Positions 50,581 to 58,538 of a stretch of DNA of 64,000 bases are shown in pieces. The position numbers and the translations under genes were made by a program. Where the stretch lies: positions 1 through 64,000 of the forward strand of contig NCEE01000009.1 in the NCBI GenBank assembly GCA_002280555.1, given 5' to 3'. Below the pieces are notes generated by a model that saw only the letters and a program-made list of their open reading frames with translations, made no database searches and had not been told where the DNA came from. The stretch is from Sphingomonas sp. 32-62-10 (lineage in GTDB: Bacteria > Pseudomonadota > Alphaproteobacteria > Sphingomonadales > Sphingomonadaceae). Numbering within the stretch: the first letter of the stretch is position 1; each line of letters opens with the position of its first letter.

Positions 50581-53013
50581 TCAGAAACTCTTGGCGACCG
50601 TGAAGCCAAAAGTACGCGGATCGCCCGGCTGGCCAACGATCAGGCCTGTATTCCCGGGCTGCAGCGCGAGAAGATCAAAATAGTTCTGATCGAACGCATT
50701 GCGCACCCAGGCGAAAGCATTCCACTTGTCGCGTGCCTTCACACCGATCCGGAAGTTGCTGATCGCATAGCCCGCAACATCGGTGAAAATCGACCGAGAC
50801 GGGTTGGACGAAAAGTTCGATCGATAGCTGCCATCATAACCAATGTAGAATTGACTGTTTGCCCCCGCAATCCGGACCGGCACATTATATTCAGCACCAT
50901 AGGAAAACGCCCATTCCGACACACCGGGGAGCCGCTGGCCGGAGATATTGCAATTGGCCGGGCTGAACCCGCCGGGCGTTGCCGCCGGGCTGGCCGGGTT
51001 CGCTGCCGTCGCTATTGCGCCGCCTGAAAGCTCGGGCGGGCACGGTGCATCGGTGAAGCGCACATAGCGGGCATCGGTATAGGCGCCATTGGCGTATAGA
51101 CTCAGCCGTGTCGTCGGCCGGAAGGCGGTATCGATTTCGATACCCCGCGTGCGCACTTGGCCGGCATTGGCCAGAAACCCCCGCAACACCCCAAGCTGAC
51201 CGTTGGTGACGGTTGCCTGATAATCATAGATGTCAGTCCAGAACGCTGAGAGGTTCACCGTCGCCCGGCGATCGAGAAACTGGGTCTTCAAGCCCAGCTC
51301 AAAATGATCGACTTTCTCCGGCTTTACCGTTGCTGCCGCCAGGATAGGGTTGTTCGCAGCGTCAAGCGGGAGACCAGACAGGTTGACCCCGCCCGATTTG
51401 TTGCTGCGCGCATAGGTGGCATAGCCAAGCACATCCGGATTGACCTGGTAAGACGCGGTGATGTCACCCGACACATTCCAATCGTCGAATGTCGGTTGAT
51501 AGCTTTGCGGGGCCAGCACAGCGCGCTGATCGGCGTTGAGCACCGTGCTGCCCGTGCCCGTGGTGACGACCGAGACGAACGATCCGTCCTTCTTGTCATA
51601 ATTCACGCGCAGGCCGGGCGCGATGGCGAGCTTGTCCGTGATATACCATGTCAGCTTGCCGAACACCGCTGCGCTGGTATTGGTAAAGCCGATCGCATTG
51701 CGCGCGGTCAGATTGTTCAGCACAGCCGGGTTATTGGCGTTTGCTGCGGTCGGGTTGATCAGGAAACGGCTTGCGGCCGGTCCCTGCACCTGCAGCCCTT
51801 GCGTATCGATGCTCTGGTAAAAATAGAAGGCGCCAACCACATAATCGAGTGTGTTGGAGCCGTTGGAGGCCAGCCGCACTTCCTGCGTAATCTGATATTG
51901 CTGCGATGGATTGGCCGACACCGTCGTGATCGGCAAGCCGATGAAATCGCGGTCATTGGACGGCACCCAATCCCAGAAGCGATAGGCCGAAATCGATGTC
52001 AGCGTGCTGCCACCCAGGTTCCAGTTTGCCAACAACGAAACCCCGCCCAATTCCTGCTTGGCGCGAATCGGCGAATCGATATCGGTCACCCGGTCGAACG
52101 GATCGGTTGACGGCACGGCATAACCGAATGCCGCCGTCAGCGCCGCATATTGACGATTCAGCGGTCGCTGGGTGGTGCCGACGCGCGCAAAATACTGAAC
52201 GCAGCAATTGGGGTCCTGTCGGTTGTAATCGCCGTACAGCGTCAGATCGAGATTGTCGCTCGCGCGCAGCAGCAACTGGCCACGCAGGCTTACATTATCC
52301 TGGCTGTTCTGAAACTGGTTCTGACGCACATTGAAGATCGTGCCGCGCCGCGTGGTGACCGAAGTCGACAGCCGCAGCGCGAGCTTGTCGCTGATCAGGG
52401 GACCGGAAATCGATCCTTTGCCCTGGAAGAAATCATAGTTGCCGCCCGTCAATTCGACCCGCGCTTCGGGCGAAAAGCTCGGCGCGCGCGTCACGACGTT
52501 GATCGCACCGGCGGTAGTGTTCTTGCCGTAGAGCGTCCCCTGGGGACCGCGCAAAACCTCGATCCGCTCGGTATCGGTAAAATCGAAAGTCGCTGACGCG
52601 ATCCGGCTGTAATAGACTTGATCGACATAGATGCCGACGCCCTGTTCGATCCCGTCATTGGTAAGACCGAACGGCGCACCGAGTCCGCGAATGTTGGCTG
52701 CCGAATTGCGCGGGTTGGTCGAATAGAATTGCAGCGTCGGCTGGAGCTGAGTCAACCGACCCACATTGTAGGTGCCCGTTTCGGCCAGCGCCTGTCCGCC
52801 AATGACCGAAATCGCAATCGGCACGCGCTGCGCCGTCTCGTTACGGCGGCGCGCGCTAACGACAATGTCGCCGCTGCCCTGCTGCGCGGTCCCCAGACGC
52901 CCTTCTTCGGTCGTCTCCTGCGCCGTTTGCGACTGATCCTGTGGTGCTGTTGCCGATGCAGGATCGGCTTGTGCCGTTTGAGCGAGCAGCAACATAGGTA
53001 GGTGCGCGAGCAT
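50581..53013 (-). CDS. TonB-dependent outer-membrane receptor
   Basis: An 810-residue receptor. After a short N-terminus rich in Gln/Thr comes the plug domain: GDIVVSARRRNETAQRVPIAI, LQPTLQFYSTNPRNSAANIRGLG, and ERIEVLRGPQGTLYGKNTTAGAINVVTRAP. The rest is a 22-strand barrel ending RTFGFTVAKSF with a terminal Phe. The TonB-linked uptake substrate cannot be told; the type is the large sphingomonad group resembling FyuA/CirA-like receptors. ATG 53013, after AGAGGGGAC, is preferred to the frame extension upstream. A signal peptide is not perfect (MLAHLPMLLLAQTAQA). Confidence 0.92.
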   Translation of the reverse strand: MLAHLPMLLLAQTAQADPASATAPQDQSQTAQETTEEGRLGTAQQGSGDIVVSARRRNETAQRVPIAISVIGGQALAETGTYNVGRLTQLQPTLQFYSTNPRNSAANIRGLGAPFGLTNDGIEQGVGIYVDQVYYSRIASATFDFTDTERIEVLRGPQGTLYGKNTTAGAINVVTRAPSFSPEARVELTGGNYDFFQGKGSISGPLISDKLALRLSTSVTTRRGTIFNVRQNQFQNSQDNVSLRGQLLLRASDNLDLTLYGDYNRQDPNCCVQYFARVGTTQRPLNRQYAALTAAFGYAVPSTDPFDRVTDIDSPIRAKQELGGVSLLANWNLGGSTLTSISAYRFWDWVPSNDRDFIGLPITTVSANPSQQYQITQEVRLASNGSNTLDYVVGAFYFYQSIDTQGLQVQGPAASRFLINPTAANANNPAVLNNLTARNAIGFTNTSAAVFGKLTWYITDKLAIAPGLRVNYDKKDGSFVSVVTTGTGSTVLNADQRAVLAPQSYQPTFDDWNVSGDITASYQVNPDVLGYATYARSNKSGGVNLSGLPLDAANNPILAAATVKPEKVDHFELGLKTQFLDRRATVNLSAFWTDIYDYQATVTNGQLGVLRGFLANAGQVRTRGIEIDTAFRPTTRLSLYANGAYTDARYVRFTDAPCPPELSGGAIATAANPASPAATPGGFSPANCNISGQRLPGVSEWAFSYGAEYNVPVRIAGANSQFYIGYDGSYRSNFSSNPSRSIFTDVAGYAISNFRIGVKARDKWNAFAWVRNAFDQNYFDLLALQPGNTGLIVGQPGDPRTFGFTVAKSF

Positions 53014-53148
53014 GATGTCCCCTCTTTTCCGACTATCACCAATTCGAGTCGGATCATAATGCCCACTGAATTGATGGGAATTCACGCCGCCAAAACTATC
53101 CCCCTCAAAAGCCGAACTTTATCGTCGCAAATTTTCCCCGTTCCGGGT

Positions 53149-53176
53149 CTTGACGCTGCGCCAGGACGCCCCAAAT
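53149..53176 (+). promoter_or_regulatory. heat-shock (sigma-32/RpoH-type) promoter of hsp20
   Basis: CTTGAC (53149-53154), 14-base spacer and CCCCAAAT (53169-53176) match the RpoH consensus CTTGAAA-N13-17-CCCCATNT well. It would start transcription near 53183, about 93 bases before the hsp20 ATG. Confidence 0.7.
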
Positions 53177-53182
53177 CAGCGC

Positions 53183-53278
53183 CCGCATGGTGCCAAACGG
53201 GCCGTGCACATACGGTGTCGCGCAGCTGCGGGCACCGACATCGACGTTCAACATTGCTCATTGGAGGATTTGAAAATG
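53183..53278 (+). ncRNA. ROSE-like RNA thermometer in the hsp20 leader
   Basis: The ~95-base leader folds into at least two hairpins. CGGTGTC (53213-53219) pairs with GGCACCG (53231-53237). The last hairpin spans 53247-53274: TTCAA pairs with TTGAA, and inside it ATTGCTC faces GGAGGA, sequestering the Shine-Dalgarno. The UUGCU opposite the SD, with imperfect pairing, is the diagnostic element of ROSE (repression of heat-shock gene expression) thermometers before alphaproteobacterial small heat-shock genes. It should open at higher temperature. Confidence 0.72.
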
Positions 53279-53749
53279 CGTCAGTTTGATTTGACCCCCT
53301 ATCGCCGTTCCGCGATCGGTTTCGACCGGCTGTTCGACATGCTCGAAGCCAGCGCGCGGCAGGCGACGACGGAAAACTACCCGCCCTTCAATCTCGAACG
53401 GCTCGGCGAAGATCGCTACCGGATCACGCTCGCCGTCGCCGGTTTTGCGCGCGACGATATCGAGATCACCGCGCAGCAGAACCTGCTGCTCGTGAAGGGC
53501 AAGAAGGACGAAAATGCCAGCTCGACCGGCGCGTTCCTGCACCTTGGCATCGCCAACCGCAGCTTCGAACGCCGTTTCGAACTCGCCGATTTCGTCCGGG
53601 TGGACGATGCGCGGCTGAATGATGGCCTGCTGACCATCGATCTGGTCCGCGAAGTGCCGGAAGCGATGAAGCCGAAGACGGTTGCGATCAAGATGGGCGC
53701 CCCGCTCGCCGCGATCGACAGCGGCAACGACACCGCCGTGGCGGCCTGA
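53276..53749 (+). CDS. small heat-shock protein (Hsp20/IbpA-like)
   Basis: A 157-residue alpha-crystallin chaperone. It opens MRQFDLTPYRRSAIGFDRLF as IbpA-type proteins do. The alpha-crystallin domain (about 36-130) contains RYRITLAVAGFARDDIEI, LLVKGKK and ANRSFERRFELADFVRVDDARLNDGLLTIDL with the terminal GLL motif. It binds unfolded proteins for later refolding. GGAGG 8 bases before ATG 53276 is contained in the thermometer hairpin, so it is probably controlled both by an RpoH promoter and by RNA melting. Confidence 0.95.
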   Translation: MRQFDLTPYRRSAIGFDRLFDMLEASARQATTENYPPFNLERLGEDRYRITLAVAGFARDDIEITAQQNLLLVKGKKDENASSTGAFLHLGIANRSFERRFELADFVRVDDARLNDGLLTIDLVREVPEAMKPKTVAIKMGAPLAAIDSGNDTAVAA

Positions 53750-53755
53750 TGACCC

Positions 53756-53789
53756 GCAGCGCCCCTTGCTAAAGAGCGAGGGGCGCTGC
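53756..53789 (+). terminator. terminator hairpin after hsp20
   Basis: An 11-bp perfect stem (GCAGCGCCCCT 53756-53766, complement 53779-53789) with a 12-base loop, six bases after the hsp20 stop, followed by TTGG. It is a likely intrinsic terminator, though with a short U-run. Confidence 0.6.
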
Positions 53790-53903
53790 TTGGCCTTGGT
53801 CTAAACAGATACGCAACCGTCATAACCCGCAGGGCGCTTGCAAATCGACGGCGGCTGGGATCAAGTGTCGGTTGGCGGGGCGTAACGCGCTGGCTCTACG
53901 GGA

Positions 53904-55361
53904 ATGAGACGACCGGCAGCGATGGATAACCGCAAGAACGACTCGTCTGCCCCAAAAGCCCGCCGCATGGGCGGCCTTAATCGCCGGATGATGTCGGTCT
54001 GGATGGGCTGGGGCACGGGTGTGTTGCCCTTTGCCGATGTTGCAACGGACGATCTGCCGCTGTCGCGTCTGCTGCGGCTTTCATTGATCCAGGTGTCGGT
54101 CGGCATATCGCTCGTCCTGCTGGTCGGCACCCTCAACCGCGTCATGATTGTCGAGCTTGGCGTCCCCGCGACGTTGGTTGGCGTGATGCTCGCGCTACCG
54201 CTCCTCTTCGCCCCGTTTCGGGCCTTGATCGGCTTTCGCTCCGACACGCATCAATCAGCGCTCGGCTGGCGGCGCGTACCGTTCATTTTTCGCGGCACGA
54301 TGCTCCATTTTGGCGGATTGGCGATGATGCCCTTTGCGTTGCTGGTGCTCGCCGGCGCCGGGCAATCGAGTCAGGCCCCCGCCTGGATCGGACAATTGGC
54401 CGCCGCCATCGCATTTTTGCTGGTCGGCGCAGGTGTCCATATCACCCAGACCGTCGGGCTGGCGCTGGCCACCGATCAAGCGCCCGAATCGGCGCACCCC
54501 AATATTGTCGGGCTGATGTATTCGATGCTGCTGATCGGCATGATCGTGAGCGCCCTGGCCTTTGGCGCGGTGCTGGCCGATTTTTCACCTGGGCGGTTGA
54601 TTCAGGTGATCCAGGGGACGGCAGTAATTACCTTCCTGCTCAATTTTGCCGCACTGTGGAAGCAGGAGGCACGTCAGCCGAACCGCCCCGTCGAGATTCA
54701 GCGGACATTTGCCGAATCATGGGCGCTTTATGCCGCCGAAGCGCACGCCGTCCGGCGGCTGATCGCGGTTGCCCTGGGCACATTGGCGTTCAGCATGGAA
54801 GATATCCTTCTTGAGCCTTATGGGGGCCAGATCCTGGGCATGTCGGTGGGTGAAACGACCACATTAACAGCGACCTTTGCGGGCGGCGGGCTGCTGGGCT
54901 TTGCGCTCGCGTCGCGCATCCTCAGCCGCGGTTTCGATCCGTTCCGGATGGCAACGATCGGCGCGTTGATCGGGATACCCGCATTCCTGATGGTGATCCT
55001 GGCCGCGCCTCTGGACCAGGTATCGCTGTTTGTTGTGGGCGTCGCGATGATTGGCTTTGGCGGTGGCCTGTTTGGCCATGGCACGTTGACGGCAACGATG
55101 AATTACGCCCCGAAGGAGCAGATCGGCCTTGCACTGGGCAGCTGGGGCGCCGCGCAAGCGACAGCAGCCGGGGTCGGGGCAGCACTTGGCGGCTTTCTGC
55201 GCGATGTCGGCCACCCTGCAGGCATGGCTCTGCCCTGGCCACCTGCCGCGACGGGCTATCTTGTCGTCTATGCGCTAGAAGTGGCGCTGCTTCTCATCAC
55301 GTTGGCAGTGATGCTGCCGCTATTGCGCGTGGCGCCATCCCACGCCGCCGAACGATCATAA
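53904..55361 (+). CDS. pucC: PucC/LhaA-family light-harvesting complex assembly transporter
   Basis: A 485-residue, 12-segment membrane protein of the BCH2/PucC group in the major facilitator superfamily. Typical stretches are FADVATDDLPLSRLLRLSLIQVSVG, ALPLLFAPFRALIGFRSDTH, LGWRRVPFIFRGTML, HITQTVGLALATDQAP and GVGAALGGFLRDVG. In phototrophic bacteria these proteins are needed to assemble LH2 (PucC) or LH1 (LhaA). It converges, with a shared terminator, on an LH-type alpha/beta pair, which supports PucC over LhaA. The start is either ATG 53904 or ATG 53922; neither has a strong ribosome site. Confidence 0.9.
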   Translation: MRRPAAMDNRKNDSSAPKARRMGGLNRRMMSVWMGWGTGVLPFADVATDDLPLSRLLRLSLIQVSVGISLVLLVGTLNRVMIVELGVPATLVGVMLALPLLFAPFRALIGFRSDTHQSALGWRRVPFIFRGTMLHFGGLAMMPFALLVLAGAGQSSQAPAWIGQLAAAIAFLLVGAGVHITQTVGLALATDQAPESAHPNIVGLMYSMLLIGMIVSALAFGAVLADFSPGRLIQVIQGTAVITFLLNFAALWKQEARQPNRPVEIQRTFAESWALYAAEAHAVRRLIAVALGTLAFSMEDILLEPYGGQILGMSVGETTTLTATFAGGGLLGFALASRILSRGFDPFRMATIGALIGIPAFLMVILAAPLDQVSLFVVGVAMIGFGGGLFGHGTLTATMNYAPKEQIGLALGSWGAAQATAAGVGAALGGFLRDVGHPAGMALPWPPAATGYLVVYALEVALLLITLAVMLPLLRVAPSHAAERS

Positions 55362-55378
55362 ATACGGTTCGACGATAA

Positions 55379-55406
55379 AAAAGGCCGGGATTTCTCCCGG
55401 CCTTTT
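55379..55406. terminator. bidirectional intrinsic terminator between pucC and pucA
   Basis: AAAAGGCCGGGA (55379-55390) and TCCCGGCCTTTT (55395-55406) form a 12-bp stem with a TTTC loop, flanked by A and T tracts on both sides, a classic two-way terminator for the convergent genes. Confidence 0.85.
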
Positions 55407-55450
55407 CTTTCTCAGCGCCAAAAGGGCCTGCCGCCGGAGCGACATCGGCC

Positions 55451-55705
55451 TTATTTGGCAGCTTCGTTGGTCGCCATGGCATCTGCCGCTGGTTCAGCTG
55501 CAGGGGCCATTGCATCAGCAGCAGGTGCTACTGCGGCAGGAGCAGGAGCTTCTACCTTGGCACCACCCTGCCAGAATGCTGCCATCCATGTGGTATTCGT
55601 CATGATCGACGCATGAACGAGCAACGATGCTGTCACAAAAGCGATAAAGAACAGCGGGATACCAACATTAGGGCTGACATAAAGCCAGATACGTCCTTCT
55701 TTCAT
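55451..55705 (-). CDS. pucA: light-harvesting complex alpha polypeptide, LH2-like
   Basis: An 84-residue single-helix bacteriochlorophyll protein. Residues 1-48 align without gaps with the LH2 alpha chain of Rhodoblastus acidophilus: GRIWLYVSPNVGIP, VHASIMTNTTW with the bacteriochlorophyll ligand H31, and AAFWQGG with F44 W45 (Tyr44 Trp45 in the B850 reference). LH1 alpha chains differ clearly. The C-terminal 36 residues are an extra Ala/Pro/Glu-rich tail (about 49-84), longer than in most LH2 alphas. GGGAGGA precedes ATG 55705, 12 bases after pucB. Confidence 0.9.
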   Translation of the reverse strand: MKEGRIWLYVSPNVGIPLFFIAFVTASLLVHASIMTNTTWMAAFWQGGAKVEAPAPAAVAPAADAMAPAAEPAADAMATNEAAK

Positions 55706-55717
55706 GGTCAGTCCTCC

Positions 55718-55876
55718 CTATGAATGCAGCCAGGGTGTATAAATATACGCCAGAACATGGGCGGCTATCGCGATACCTGCATAGATTCGCGTCCCCCACA
55801 TCAGGCCTTCCTGGATTTCTTCCGCCTGTTTAGGCGTCAATCCGGTTGGATAGACCATCTCACTATCATCTGCCAT
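55718..55876 (-). CDS. pucB: light-harvesting complex beta polypeptide, LH2-like
   Basis: A 52-residue single-helix protein: LTPKQAEEIQEGLMWGTRIYAG followed by IAIAAHVLAYIYTPWLHS. The His of AAHVLA is the bacteriochlorophyll ligand. GTR and TPWLH are LH2 beta features (LH1 beta ends xxRPWF or similar). The position equivalent to His12 of LH2 beta is Gln (EEIQ). ATG 55876 is preceded by AGAGGGA. Together with pucA it forms a two-gene operon encoding a ring antenna subunit pair. Confidence 0.9.
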   Translation of the reverse strand: MADDSEMVYPTGLTPKQAEEIQEGLMWGTRIYAGIAIAAHVLAYIYTPWLHS

Positions 55877-55891
55877 TGAACCATCCCTCTT

Positions 55892-55930
55892 CTGAGACAC
55901 GTATTGTCTGGTGTGCAGATGGTGTCTCAG
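55892..55930 (-). promoter_or_regulatory. hairpin in the pucBA leader, directly upstream of the ribosome site
   Basis: CTGAGACAC (55892-55900) and GTGTCTCAG (55922-55930) are perfect 9-bp inverted repeats with a 21-base loop. On the minus-strand mRNA the hairpin ends one base before the AGAGGGA ribosome-binding site of pucB. It may control translation or stabilise the 5' end. Confidence 0.5.
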
Positions 55931-56036
55931 CCCCCGGCACGACCATGAATCGGCCACAAGGCCGTTTGGCACACGCGACGATCAAGCCACAGGATCAGAA
56001 GAGCCACTTCACATCGACCCTGCAATTCAACGCAAG

Positions 56037-56054
56037 TGTCAAGATATCGTAACA
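56037..56054. promoter_or_regulatory. PpsR/CrtJ-type operator upstream of pucBA
   Basis: TGT-CAAGATATCGTA-ACA is an exact TGT-N12-ACA palindrome, the recognition pattern of the redox/light-responsive photosynthesis repressor PpsR/CrtJ. It is about 160 bp before pucB. On the minus strand it contains TTGACA (56042-56037), a likely -35 element, so repressor binding would block transcription. A second TTGACA lies at 56068-56063. The surrounding 250 bp hold no gene. Confidence 0.65.
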
Positions 56055-56137
56055 GTTACATGTGTCAATTTTTTATGACGTCAGCGGTGGAACCAAGCCA
56101 ATCGTCAGTCGTTTTTCGGCGCCAATTCTCGATCGAC

Positions 56138-56887
56138 CTATCGATCAACGACCCAGCTGTGATCCTCAACGATAACGGCAGGCACCGGCCTACCCGCCAT
56201 GTTCCGGCGCGGTTTGAAGCGGAAGCGTTCGGTGATCAGGCGGCAGGTGGCCGCATCGAGCTCGGCGTTGCCGCTTGAGCGGGTGACGGTGCAGTCGGTC
56301 ACGCGACCGCGCACCCCAACGATGTAGCGCACGAACAAGGTGCCGCCGATCCCCGCCTCGAACGGTCGGCGGGGATAATCATTGCCGGTGATCCGCCCGG
56401 CGATCTGGCGGAGCGGCGCGCCGCCGCCGCCGCCGCTGCCGTCGCCATCGCCATCGCCTGCGCCACCACTGCCGCTACCATCTCCCTGCCCGCCACTGCC
56501 GGTGCCCGGTCCAATGATCGTCGACGCTCCCGAGATGGACGCTGCCCCGGTATTGGCCTTTTCAGCCACGATCACCAGTGGCGGCACGGGGATCAACACG
56601 ACGGGCGGCGGCACCACGATCGGCGTCGCGGTCGCGCGCAAATTCGGGGGCGAAGTGGCCCCCAAGGGCCGCGAAACCGTTTCGCGGGGCGGAGAAACTG
56701 GCCCTTTTTTTGGAGAGGGCGGCGGCGATGGCGGCTTCACAGCGAAAAGCTTGAGCGCATCTGGCACCGATTCGGGAAAGCGCACGACCAGCCCGGTGAT
56801 CAGCGCATAACCGAGCACTCCCTGCACGATCACGGCAGCAATCCCGGCCCGCACCCGATCGGTTCTGCTCGACGACGCAAACGACAT
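56138..56887 (-). CDS. TonB-family energy transducer
   Basis: A 249-residue protein with an N-terminal transmembrane anchor (about 14-33), a Pro-rich periplasmic spacer (KPPSPPPSPKKGPVSPP), a low-complexity Gly/Ser/Asp linker (about 127-156) and a C-terminal TonB domain (about 157-249): YPRRPFEAGIGGTLFVRYIVG, VTDCTVTRSSGNAELDAATCRLI and FKPRRNMAGRPVPAVI. It couples the proton-motive force to outer-membrane receptors, possibly the one at 50.6-53.0 kb. ExbB/ExbD genes are not adjacent. Confidence 0.9.
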   Translation of the reverse strand: MSFASSSRTDRVRAGIAAVIVQGVLGYALITGLVVRFPESVPDALKLFAVKPPSPPPSPKKGPVSPPRETVSRPLGATSPPNLRATATPIVVPPPVVLIPVPPLVIVAEKANTGAASISGASTIIGPGTGSGGQGDGSGSGGAGDGDGDGSGGGGGAPLRQIAGRITGNDYPRRPFEAGIGGTLFVRYIVGVRGRVTDCTVTRSSGNAELDAATCRLITERFRFKPRRNMAGRPVPAVIVEDHSWVVDR

Positions 56888-56976
56888 AAGGGCGGTTCCG
56901 GTAATCGGGATAGCCTCCGATAAGAGACCGAACCTGATGAACGCCGCCTTGCGCTGCCTGTTCCGCTAGCGGTAGC

Positions 56977-58442
56977 CTAGACCAACCGGCTCTGCCGCAC
57001 CGCCGCCTCGATAAAGCTCGCGAATAGCGGGTGCGGATCGAAGGGCTTGCTCTTCAGCTCGGGGTGGAACTGTACGCCGACGAACCAGGGATGATCGGGC
57101 CGTTCGACGATTTCGGGCAACATCCCGTCGGGTGACATACCGGAAAACACCAGCCCGCCCTTTTCGAGCACATCGCGGTAGCCGGTGTTCACTTCATAAC
57201 GGTGGCGGTGGCGTTCGCTGATCTCAGCCGCGCCGTAGATCGACGACACCACGCTGTTGCCATCGAGCTTGGCGGGATAAGCACCGAGCCGCATCGTACC
57301 GCCCAAGTCGCCGCCTTCCTCGCGCTTCTGGATGCCGTCCGCGGTCATCCATTCAGTGATCATACCGACGACGGGTTCGCTGGTCGGGCCGAACTCGGTC
57401 GAGCTTGCTGCGGCAATGCCACCCAGATCGCGCGCGCCCTCAACGCAGGCCATCTGCATGCCGAAGCAAATCCCGAAATAGGGGATTTCGCGTTCGCGCG
57501 CGAAGCGGACGCTGGCGATCTTGCCCTCTGCCCCGCGTTCGCCGAACGCCCCGGGGACTAGGATCGCGTGCAACGGCTCAAGCCGCGCGGCAACATCGCT
57601 ATCGGGGCGTTCGAACAGCTCCGCATCGATCCATTCGATGTTCACCTTCACCCGGTTGGCGATGCCGCCATGGACCAGTGCCTCGTTCAGCGACTTGTAC
57701 GCATCCTGCAGCCCGACATATTTGCCGACCACGCCGACGGTCACTTCGCCCTCGGGATTGGTGAGACGGTCGACGATGTCGATCCAGCGCGAGAGATCGG
57801 GCGTGCTGCCGGGTTCAATGCCGAACGCGCGCAACACCTCCGAATCGAGCCCCTCGGCATGGTATTGCATCGGGACGGCATAAATGCTCGCCGCGTCGAG
57901 CGCAGGGATCACCGCTTCCTTGCGGACGTTGCAGAACAGCGCGATCTTCGCGCGGTCGCTTTCGGGCAGCGGATGTTCGCAGCGGCACACGAGCACATCG
58001 GGCTGCACGCCGAGCGCCGCCAATTCGCGCACTGAATGCTGGGTGGGTTTGGTCTTCAGCTCACCCGCCGCCGCGATATACGGCACCAGCGTCACATGGA
58101 TGCTGACCGACTGGCCGCGCCCCAGGTCGTTGCGGAGCTGGCGGATCGCCTCGATGAAGGGCAGCGACTCGATATCGCCCACCGTGCCGCCAATCTCGCA
58201 CAGCACGAAATCGACATCGTCGGTCTGCGCCTGGGCGAAGGCCTTGATCCGTCATCAGTCACATAGACTTCGCCGTGCTGATAGGGCGACATCGTCCCCG
58301 GATCGACATTCAGATACGGATCGAACTTGCGAATCCGGACAGAATATCCGCGGGCCTGGAGCAATGCTGCCAGGCTTGCCGCCATGAGACCTTTGCCGAG
58401 CGACGAGACCACGCCGCCGGTAATGAAAATGAACCGCGCCAT
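56977..58442 (-). pseudogene. pyrG: CTP synthase, internal deletion and frameshift
   Basis: From ATG 58442 the frame reads the CTP synthase N-terminus (ARFIFITGGVVSSLGKGLMA, KFDPYLNVDPGTMSPYQHGE, VYVTDDG) to about 58250. From about 58248 a different frame resumes the family at IKAFAQAQTDDVDFVLCEIGGTVG and runs intact through the synthetase domain and the glutaminase domain (GVPGAFGERG-like VPGAFGERGAEG, PYFGICFGMQ with its catalytic Cys, and VQFHPELKS with His/Glu) to the stop at 56977. By comparison with E. coli PyrG about 56 residues (nominally 169 bp) are missing, including GHYERF and TTGRIY. CTP synthase is normally essential, so a sequencing or assembly fault is likely. Confidence 0.9.
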
Positions 58443-58538
58443 GGGAGAAAACGCCTAGCGTTGAATTGCCACTGTCGACAAGCGCTCGAATCCGGCATGA
58501 CGCCAGAAAAGCGACAAGCAACGGAATTGTCAGTGCAA

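Noticed and set aside
53750..53903. PpsR-type site upstream of pucC
   Set aside because: TGT-N12-CGT is the closest match; the second half-site is wrong, so I do not claim an operator there.
53904..55361. PucC-family gene as an ordinary drug or sugar transporter
   Set aside because: The BCH2/PucC-specific segments and the adjoining alpha/beta antenna genes make a general MFS role unlikely.
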